Of a stretch of 14,080 nt of DNA, positions 1 to 5,017 are shown one piece after another. The position numbers were made by a program, and so were the translations under genes. Within the stretch, counting starts at the first letter, position 1. Each line of letters begins with the position of its first letter. The notes under the pieces were generated by a model, which was not told the DNA's origin, made no database searches, and saw only the letters and a list, made by a program, of their open reading frames with translations. Source of the DNA: an uncultured Bacteroidota bacterium. GTDB taxonomy: Bacteria; Bacteroidota; Bacteroidia; Chitinophagales; Chitinophagaceae. Location of the stretch: assembly GCA_903913355.1 (NCBI GenBank), contig CAIWKU010000197.1, positions 1 to 14,080 on the forward strand. The letters run 5' to 3'.

Positions 1-9
1 AATAAAATG

Positions 10-531
10 TTATTGTATGCATAACTCTTCCTCCTTTTCTAATGAGAACAATGCACGCTTATCCTGAATTTTTTCAGAAACCTTTTTAGCATTCGCAGGA
101 ATTTTAAATACCGGTTCTGAAAGCTCAAAACGAGCAGTTATTCTCAGTTTTAATACATGAAAAATTTCTACGATTCTCGCAAACGCAGCTGTCTCATAGT
201 CTGTAGACTCATAACGCTGTATCTGTTGCTCCTTTAGTCCCAACCTTCCAGCCAGTTCGGCCTGTGTCCACCCATTTGATATTCTCGCTTTTATCAGTAT
301 ATCAGTTAACTGATTAAGCATATCTATATATAGTACTGGTTTCTGTCTAGCCTTTAATTTTCCATATTCATGTAATTCCTCTGCAAAGACCTCCAAATGG
401 CCACGCACGAATCCGGCTCTAATTTCCTTTTCCTCTGCACTCATCTCGCTTGTTGCAATTTGTTGCAAAGCAACCTCAAACTCACTGAGTTTTTTTTGCG
501 TCACTTGGTATTGTTTCTCATTTTTGATCAT
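10..531 (-). CDS. XRE-type helix-turn-helix protein, probable antitoxin/autoregulator
   Basis: The 173-residue product carries a single lambda-repressor-like helix-turn-helix at about residues 76-126; the recognition segment reads TQAELAGRLGLKEQQIQRYE, which is typical of XRE regulators. Residues 1-60 are charged and probably helical (MIKNEKQYQVTQKKLSEFE...), a lead-in I associate with HTH partners of DUF6932 genes. Residues 135-173 form a charged tail without a recognised domain. It starts at an ATG 9 bp after the stop of the DUF6932 gene, preceded by GAGA, so the two are surely co-transcribed with the regulator second. Expected role: neutralise the partner protein and repress the shared promoter. 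That role is inferred from gene order and fold; the family membership is seen. No metallopeptidase (ImmA) domain is present. Confidence 0.85.
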   Translation of the reverse strand: MIKNEKQYQVTQKKLSEFEVALQQIATSEMSAEEKEIRAGFVRGHLEVFAEELHEYGKLKARQKPVLYIDMLNQLTDILIKARISNGWTQAELAGRLGLKEQQIQRYESTDYETAAFARIVEIFHVLKLRITARFELSEPVFKIPANAKKVSEKIQDKRALFSLEKEEELCIQ

Positions 532-540
532 GATTCTCGA

Positions 541-978
541 TTAAATTTTGACCCGAATAATTCCTTTAGGAGTGTCATTTTCTTTGTCTTTTGTAAAAAG
601 GCTAAAATAATTTATACCAGTAACAGGATTTGTATTGTTCATAGGTATTACCTCTCCACGATACCTTGCCAGCATCTTTTTGTTCTTCCATCCAGTATCC
701 ACTAATTCTGAACATATTTTCTTCACTTTAATTAAATCAAATCCCGTATCATCCCAACACATATCATAGTCAGTAGGGTTTCTTTTTTTTGTAACAAAGC
801 TCCCATCTAAGTAAATGGTTGTGCATCCAATTTTTTTTAAATGCTCAATTGCTATAAGCAATCCTTCGAATAGCCATTTTCTTATCTCTGTAAAACAAAA
901 TTTCTCTTGTACTTCATCAATCGTCATATCATAGATGCCGTCTTCAAGATTTCCGTGATTGTTGTAAACTAGGTCCAT
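541..978 (-). CDS. DUF6932 family nucleotidyltransferase-like protein, probable toxin of a TA pair
   Basis: The 145-residue protein matches the DUF6932 pattern along its length: an N-terminal LEDGIYDMTIDEVQEKF segment, a central YLDGSFVTKKRNPTDYDMCWD block (residues 57-76, split by the family's variable spacer), RYRGEVIP at 105-112 and a C-terminal PKGIIRVKI. The central block fits the minimal nucleotidyltransferase signature GS-x(n)-D-x-D, with G59, S60, D70 and D72. A third carboxylate cannot be assigned from sequence alone. Family knowledge suggests a nucleotidyltransferase fold; a toxic or phage-defence role is inferred from its tight pairing with a downstream XRE regulator. It is complete, with an ATG start and TAA stop, and is the first gene of the pair. 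It lies about 330 bp beyond the 3' end of ssrA, a common site for accessory DNA. Confidence 0.85.
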   Translation of the reverse strand: MDLVYNNHGNLEDGIYDMTIDEVQEKFCFTEIRKWLFEGLLIAIEHLKKIGCTTIYLDGSFVTKKRNPTDYDMCWDDTGFDLIKVKKICSELVDTGWKNKKMLARYRGEVIPMNNTNPVTGINYFSLFTKDKENDTPKGIIRVKI

Positions 979-983
979 TAAAC

Positions 984-999
984 AACATTTTTGTTGTGT
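984..999 (-). promoter_or_regulatory. Candidate operator, proximal copy
   Basis: On the plus strand the 16 bases read AACATTTTTGTTGTGT, an imperfect palindrome 6 bp upstream of the DUF6932 start codon. They match 14 of 16 bases of a second copy at 1078-1093. Paired palindromes in front of a gene pair that ends in an XRE regulator are the usual form of an autoregulatory operator. Function is inferred. Confidence 0.45.
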
Positions 1000-1035
1000 G
1001 AATAGATAATTTAATAATTATCAAATTCATAAATT

Positions 1036-1069
1036 CAAATTTTATCACAATTTAGCTGAGTAAATCAAA
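1036..1069 (-). promoter_or_regulatory. Possible promoter of the DUF6932/XRE pair
   Basis: On the minus strand, TTTG (1069-1066) is followed after 21 bp by TAAAATTTG (1044-1036). This approximates the Bacteroidota -33 TTTG and -7 TAnnTTTG elements, with one extra base in the -7 box. It lies between the two candidate operators. The region is very AT-rich, so a chance match is possible. Confidence 0.3.
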
Positions 1070-1077
1070 ATAAACAA

Positions 1078-1093
1078 AACAAATTTGTTGTGT
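1078..1093 (-). promoter_or_regulatory. Candidate operator, distal copy
   Basis: The bases AACAAATTTGTTGTGT contain a perfect 12-bp palindrome (AACAAATTTGTT) and repeat the proximal site at 984-999 in the same orientation, 94 bp further upstream. Together they would bracket the promoter of the DUF6932/XRE pair. Function is inferred. Confidence 0.45.
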
Positions 1094-1274
1094 ACTTAAA
1101 TTAATTGTAAATCATATAGTTATAAATGCGCTTACCAGCTTTTTGATTGGATCATTCAGGACAACTTGACTAAAATGTTATGCGAATTGTTCGACTCCCG
1201 TTAACTATTGTAGTATTGCTCCTACATAAATTAAAAAAATAAACCTCATAATTGATTGATTTTAAAGCAACATA

Positions 1275-1305
1275 ATAAAAAAAGGAAACGTTTTCACGTT
1301 TCCTT
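1275..1305 (-). terminator. Intrinsic terminator of ssrA
   Basis: On the minus strand a perfect 9-bp stem AAGGAAACG / CGTTTCCTT (1305-1297 with 1290-1282) closes a 6-base loop and runs into seven T residues (1283-1277). It begins 6 bp after the mature tmRNA 3' end. Confidence 0.85.
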
Positions 1306-1310
1306 AACAG

Positions 1311-1679
1311 TGGAGTCGAGGGGAGTCGAACCCCTGTCCAAACATCGTAACCATTGGCTTTCTACATGCTTATTTCATTATTCATTGTCGGCATCTTGCA
1401 GGAAATGAACAAACCAACAAAACGCTTAGCTGAATCATCTTACACAACAGTCACAGCCTTCTGTTGTAGCAGCCTCTTTTAGTTTGAGTCGGCGGCGGCA
1501 CCTGGTAACAGGCGAACCTGTGCGGCGGCCCAAATGGTTACTTAATCACTGATTAAGCAGCCATGGCATACTGAGTATTGCCATTTGAGTTTTGAGTATT
1601 CAGATTAAAGTGCTAATTACCCAACGCACTGCATGCTTACACCAACCGTAACATATGCTGTCGAAACCAATACGACCCC
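1311..1679 (-). ncRNA. ssrA: Transfer-messenger RNA (tmRNA)
   Basis: One-piece tmRNA of 369 nt that rescues stalled ribosomes with SmpB. The 5' end reads GGGGTCGTATTGGTTTCGACA, and its first seven bases pair with CGACTCC at the 3' end (one G-U pair), followed by discriminator A; the terminal CCA is not encoded. The T-arm is AGGGG-TTCGACT-CCCCT. The tag reading frame runs from 1582 to 1553 and encodes GNTQYAMAA followed by TAA. The 9-residue length and YAMAA end match tags of the Bacteroidota type, and this fixes GGC as the likely resume codon. A 7-bp hairpin (CTTAATC/GATTAAG, 1541-1557) covers the tag stop codon, as usual. GC-rich pseudoknot segments follow. The 5' end lies only 11 bp from the inverted repeat that bounds the adjacent four-helix-bundle gene, so part of its promoter region may lie in that element. 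Confidence 0.96.
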
Positions 1680-1690
1680 ATGTAGGTGAA

Positions 1691-1716
1691 GGGTTTGGTG
1701 TTTGGAGTTTGGAGTT
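1691..1716 (+). repeat. G/T-rich inverted repeat, left end of the four-helix-bundle cassette
   Basis: The plus strand carries three GTTTGG units with two-base spacers (GGGTTTGGTGTTTGGAG...). It matches 23 of 26 bases of the minus-strand sequence reading inward from 2268, so the two form terminal inverted repeats around the gene at 1761-2159. It starts 11 bp upstream of the tmRNA 5' end. Confidence 0.75.
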
Positions 1717-1760
1717 AATTTTAGTTTATTTCCCATATTACAAACACTACCATTCATTCA

Positions 1761-2159
1761 TTAGAACCGATCTTTAAATTTTTGTCCTTTAGTTGTTACA
1801 CTATTCAGATAATGGATCAATGATGCTATTTTTCTAACCAGCAAATCCAGCTGATTTAGCAAAGAGATAAATCGTTTTTCGTCTGTCAATCTATAATCTA
1901 AACATCTATATAACTGTGACCTTGATTCTTCTGCTGAACCTTTGGCAATACTCAAAAAATTTACGAACTCTTTCCGGCTACCCCTACCAAATCCTTCTGC
2001 AATATTATCCATGATCGAACCGGATACATTCTTTATTTGCTGTTTTAATCCAAACTCATATTTAAACGAATCCGTATTCACTAATCGATTTATTTCTATG
2101 GCATACTCTCTGGCTAATTTCCAGATTTCCAAATCCTCTATTGTTGTAACCGTTGCCAT
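1761..2159 (-). CDS. Four-helix-bundle protein of the 23S rRNA intervening-sequence family
   Basis: A 132-residue protein of the S23/IVS family (PF05635, TIGR02436). Diagnostic parts are DLEIWKLAREYAIEINRL at 9-26, GLKQQIKNVSGSIMDNIAEGFGR at 37-59 (named here by its ends, with the invariant NIAEGFGR at 52-59) and FLSIAKGSAEESRSQL at 68-83. Family structures are small four-helix bundles, often pentameric, found in 23S rRNA intervening sequences and as the Avd accessory protein of diversity-generating retroelements. No reverse transcriptase or variable repeat is nearby. I chose the ATG at 2159 because homology starts there; an open frame extends 49 codons further into rseP but encodes repeat DNA and is not homologous. 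The gene sits alone between inverted G/T-rich repeats, on the same strand as rseP and ssrA. Its biological role is unknown. Confidence 0.9.
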   Translation of the reverse strand: MATVTTIEDLEIWKLAREYAIEINRLVNTDSFKYEFGLKQQIKNVSGSIMDNIAEGFGRGSRKEFVNFLSIAKGSAEESRSQLYRCLDYRLTDEKRFISLLNQLDLLVRKIASLIHYLNSVTTKGQKFKDRF

Positions 2160-2242
2160 ATATTTTTTTCTCAAAACTAACCTCAAGAAAAAAACAAAAC
2201 TCAAGCATTTATACCTAAAAATAACCCAATTCAAACAACCCC

Positions 2243-2268
2243 AAACACCAAACTCCAAACCCCAAACC
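2243..2268 (-). repeat. G/T-rich inverted repeat, right end of the four-helix-bundle cassette
   Basis: On the minus strand this reads AGGTTTGGGGTTTGGAG followed by TTTGGTGTT, and the G/T-rich run goes on to about 2237. It abuts the rseP stop codon (2269-2271) exactly. It pairs as an inverted repeat with 1691-1716, with 3 mismatches in 26. The repeated GG/GGGG runs separated by TTT could form a two-layer G-quadruplex on this strand. Confidence 0.75.
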
Positions 2269-3618
2269 TTACTTAAACAATCTCCAAAAATCCAATCCCA
2301 AAGCATAGGCCATCAATCCTAATAATAATACCATCCCGGCCATCTGGGCATATTCCATAAATTTATCGCCGGGTTTGCGGCCGGTAATCATTTCATAGAT
2401 GGTAAATAATGCATGTCCGCCATCTAGTGCCGGTATGGGTAAAATATTCATAAAGGCAAGTACAATAGAAAATATACCGGTTAATGTCCAGAATTTTTTC
2501 CAATCCCATACACCGGGAAAGGTATTACCTATACTAATCACACTGCCCAATGAATCGCTGGCAGCTACTTTGCCGGTGAATAATTGCTTAAGACTGGTTA
2601 CATACCTGTCAAGCGTTTGCCAGCAACGTTTAAAGCCTATTGGAATTGATTGTACTAATGAGAATTCTTTCACCTCTGTTCCGAGTAATGCAGGGAAAGA
2701 AACAAACGTAAAACTAACTGCTTTACTATTGATCAGCATTTTTACCTGAATAGTATCCTGTCCGCGTATTGCAGCTAAAGAAACTACAGAATCCATATAT
2801 GGTTTCTTTAGTTTAACGAATTCATTCAGGTAGTCAAATGGAATTTGATTAATTGAAATAAGCCTGTCACCTTTTTGTAAACGGCCTTCTGAAAAATTTG
2901 CTGCCGGGGTAACACTATCCACCACTGCAGGACATCTCGGAAAAATCAAAGCACTCATCTTTTTATTCTTGATGATCTTTTTGCTAAAGCCTTCGGGGAT
3001 CGTCAGATCAGTATCCTGACCATTGCGAACTATCTGCAGTTTTTTGGCATCGCTTAAAACGATATCAGCCTCTAATGTCCCGAAATTATCTATCTTCTTT
3101 CCATCAATTCCTACAATATTATCTCCATCTTTGATCCCAATCGTCCTGGCAAGTGAATCTGTGTACACTCCATATTTCAGGTTCTTAATAGGAAGATTCT
3201 CTTCACCCCATACCCAGGTAATGCCTATAAATATGACAATCGCCAGCAGGATATTAACCACTACTCCGCCAATCATAATAATCAATCGCTGCCATGCGGG
3301 CTTAGAACGAAATTCCCATGGTTCGGCAGGGAGTTTCATCTGTTCTTTGTCCATACTCTCATCAATCATTCCAGAGATCTTTACAAAGCCCCCAAAAGGA
3401 ACCCAACCTATACCATATTCTGTTTCGCCTATTTTCTTTTTCCAGATACTAAACCAGGGATTAAAGAACAGGTAAAATTTCTCCACCCTGCATTTAAACC
3501 AGCGTGCCGGAAAAAAATGCCCCATTTCATGTAAAACTACCAGTATGGAAAATGACAAAACAAATTGTGCTGCTTTGATGCCTACGCTGCTCCAGTCAAT
3601 TGCAATTAAACTACTCAT
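2269..3618 (-). CDS. rseP: RseP family site-2 zinc metalloprotease
   Basis: Membrane-embedded protease of the site-2 (RIP metalloprotease) family, which cleaves membrane-bound anti-sigma factors and remnant signal peptides. With the ATG at 3618 it has 449 residues. The zinc motif HEMGH is at 30-34 inside the first membrane segment; a second membrane segment (about 115-137) follows AWQRLIIMIGG. Two PDZ-like regions lie at about 150-205 and 235-300, as in E. coli RseP. The second catalytic signature NILPIPALDGGH is at 391-402, with LDGG at 398-401, and the C-terminus is hydrophobic. A TTG at 3657 would extend the frame by 13 residues, but that extension is encoded by repeat DNA, and the ATG agrees with how close homologues begin. 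It is downstream of dxr on the same strand, a common pairing; here a 140-bp inverted repeat separates them. Confidence 0.95.
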   Translation of the reverse strand: MSSLIAIDWSSVGIKAAQFVLSFSILVVLHEMGHFFPARWFKCRVEKFYLFFNPWFSIWKKKIGETEYGIGWVPFGGFVKISGMIDESMDKEQMKLPAEPWEFRSKPAWQRLIIMIGGVVVNILLAIVIFIGITWVWGEENLPIKNLKYGVYTDSLARTIGIKDGDNIVGIDGKKIDNFGTLEADIVLSDAKKLQIVRNGQDTDLTIPEGFSKKIIKNKKMSALIFPRCPAVVDSVTPAANFSEGRLQKGDRLISINQIPFDYLNEFVKLKKPYMDSVVSLAAIRGQDTIQVKMLINSKAVSFTFVSFPALLGTEVKEFSLVQSIPIGFKRCWQTLDRYVTSLKQLFTGKVAASDSLGSVISIGNTFPGVWDWKKFWTLTGIFSIVLAFMNILPIPALDGGHALFTIYEMITGRKPGDKFMEYAQMAGMVLLLGLMAYALGLDFWRLFK

Positions 3619-3640
3619 ATCTGTGTGATCCCATTTTAAA

Positions 3641-3780
3641 TTTCGAATATCCAACAAGAAATGTTGAATATCGAAATATGTATTTCTAAAATTTTATTAC
3701 CTGTTTATTATTAAAAACTTGTCTCTATAGCTTATTTTTCATTTCGAACTTCGACATTCCTTGTTCGATATTCAATATTC
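3641..3780. repeat. MITE-like imperfect inverted repeat between dxr and rseP
   Basis: The left arm (3641-3680) and the reverse complement of the right arm (3740-3780) align over about 37 bases with roughly eight differences. Shared blocks are GAATATC, AACAAG, AATGT and TCGAAAT. The central 60 bp are AT-rich and non-coding. The unit fills almost the whole dxr-rseP spacer, starting 4 bp after the dxr stop. A transcript through it could fold into a long hairpin. It has no gene inside. Confidence 0.65.
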
Positions 3781-3783
3781 TCT

Positions 3784-4941
3784 TTACATATGTATCAGAG
3801 AAGCCGCGAAGTTACGTGCCTCACCGTCTGTTTCAAAATACTCTTCTAGTCCGGGTGATTCGATAAAACTGATCCTGGCCATTGTCTGTTCCACTACTTC
3901 TGTCATATCCAAAAAACCAATCCGGTTTCTTAAAAAAGCATATACAGCAATTTCATTGGCTGCATTTAATATGCAAGGCATATTACCACCTAAACGCATT
4001 GCTTCCATAGCCAAAGCCAGGTTGCGAAAGGTCTTGGTATCCGGTTCTTCGAAACTAAGGGTATTGGGTTTTTTAAAATCGTACCGTGGAAACTGGTTAG
4101 CGATTCTTTGTGGAAAAGCCATCGCATACTGAATAGGGAGTTTCATATCGGGTAATCCCATCTGAGCTTTCAAACTACCATCTTCAAACTGAACCATACT
4201 ATGTATGATACTCTGCGGATGCACCAATACCTGAATCTGATCGTAACTAAGATTAAATAACCATTTGGCTTCAATCATCTCCAGACCTTTATTCATCAGG
4301 GTAGCCGAATCAATAGTAATCTTGGCTCCCATGCTCCAGTTAGGATGTTGCAGCGCATGATCCTTTTTTACATTTACCAGGAAATTGGGTTTCTTTCCAA
4401 AGAAAGGGCCGCCGCTGGCAGTTAATATGATTTTTTCAATTTTATTTCTTCCTTCTCCTACCAGACATTGAAATATAGCCGAATGTTCGCTATCAACTGG
4501 TATAATAGGGATTCGCTTCTCCATCGCTTTGCGCATAATGATATCGCCCGCTACTACCAGGGTTTCCTTATTTGCCAGCGCAATCGGTTTTCCTATTTCA
4601 ATAGCTCGTAAAGTGGGTTTTAGCCCTGCATACCCCACTATCCCCGCAAGCATCATATCATACGCATCCAAGGAAGCCACTTCTTCCAATGCCCTCTCAC
4701 CACTAAATACTTTTATATCGGTATGGGCCAGTGCTTCTTTTACAATCAAGTATTTTTTTTCATCTCCGATCACAACTGTTGAGGGATTAAACTGGATAGC
4801 CTGTTTAATCAATAAACTATCATTGGTTTGTGCCGTTAGTATTTCAGCAGTGAACAGGTCAGGGTTAGCAGCAATCACATCCAGTGCCTGTGTTCCAATA
4901 GACCCCGTAGAACCAAAAATGGCGATCCTTTTTTTACTCAT
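3784..4941 (-). CDS. dxr: 1-deoxy-D-xylulose 5-phosphate reductoisomerase
   Basis: Cytosolic enzyme of the MEP isoprenoid pathway that converts DXP to 2-C-methyl-D-erythritol 4-phosphate with NADPH and a divalent metal. The 385 residues are of usual length. The NADPH-binding loop GSTGSIG is at 10-16, ANKETLV at 123-129, the metal ligands D150 and E152 in PVDSEHSAIFQ, and a third carboxylate at E221 in MNKGLEMIEA. HPQSIIHSMV at 241-250 and the C-terminal helical domain are present. The ATG at 4941 fits the family N-terminus MSKKRIAIFGSTG. The gene precedes rseP on the same strand. Nothing suggests truncation. Confidence 0.97.
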   Translation of the reverse strand: MSKKRIAIFGSTGSIGTQALDVIAANPDLFTAEILTAQTNDSLLIKQAIQFNPSTVVIGDEKKYLIVKEALAHTDIKVFSGERALEEVASLDAYDMMLAGIVGYAGLKPTLRAIEIGKPIALANKETLVVAGDIIMRKAMEKRIPIIPVDSEHSAIFQCLVGEGRNKIEKIILTASGGPFFGKKPNFLVNVKKDHALQHPNWSMGAKITIDSATLMNKGLEMIEAKWLFNLSYDQIQVLVHPQSIIHSMVQFEDGSLKAQMGLPDMKLPIQYAMAFPQRIANQFPRYDFKKPNTLSFEEPDTKTFRNLALAMEAMRLGGNMPCILNAANEIAVYAFLRNRIGFLDMTEVVEQTMARISFIESPGLEEYFETDGEARNFAASLIHM

Positions 4942-4961
4942 CAGATTTTATTAATGCTATC

Positions 4962-4992
4962 ACAAGGTAACAATGTACGATTAATGGGTCAA
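4962..4992 (-). promoter_or_regulatory. Probable dxr promoter
   Basis: On the minus strand TTG (4992-4990) is followed after 20 bp by TACCTTGT (4969-4962), close to the Bacteroidota pattern TTTG-N19-21-TAnnTTTG. It would place the transcript start some 15 bp upstream of the dxr ATG. Confidence 0.45.
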
Positions 4993-5017
4993 TTACTCAT
5001 TTTCTAACTATCTATTC

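Larger units (their letters stand above)
979..1310. other. Gene-free AT-rich spacer between the DUF6932 gene and ssrA
   Basis: No credible gene is visible on either strand. The left third holds the candidate promoter and two palindromes assigned to the DUF6932/XRE pair; the right end holds the ssrA terminator. Between about 1100 and 1275 there are only very short open frames. The one local oddity is GTTCGACTCCC at 1189-1199 (plus strand), identical to part of the tmRNA T-arm but in inverted orientation and without a pairing partner. Confidence 0.6.
1691..2268. mobile_element. Putative 578-bp repeat-bounded cassette carrying the four-helix-bundle gene
   Basis: The inverted repeats at 1691-1716 and 2243-2268 enclose a single gene and nothing else. 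The unit begins immediately after the rseP stop codon and ends 11 bp before ssrA, as expected of an insertion that settled into a spacer. There is no transposase, so any movement would have to be in trans. Target-site duplications are not evident by eye. Mobility is inferred. Confidence 0.45.

Noticed and set aside
1180..1242. 20-codon plus-strand frame encoding a hydrophobic peptide (MRIVRLPLTIVVLLLHKLKK)
   Set aside because: It resembles a small membrane peptide, but there is no ribosome-binding site, promoter or conservation evidence, and frames of this length arise by chance in AT-rich spacers.
1761..2159. A diversity-generating retroelement based on the Avd-like four-helix-bundle protein
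   Set aside because: No reverse transcriptase, template repeat or variable repeat is visible in the window.
2160..2306. N-terminal extension of the four-helix-bundle gene by 49 codons from an ATG at 2306
   Set aside because: The extra codons run through the end of rseP and the G/T-rich repeat, give low-complexity sequence (VWGLEFGVWG) and are not part of the family; homology starts at the ATG at 2159.
3619..3657. TTG start of rseP 13 codons upstream
   Set aside because: The extension falls partly in the inverted repeat and has no family counterpart; the ATG at 3618 gives the usual N-terminus.
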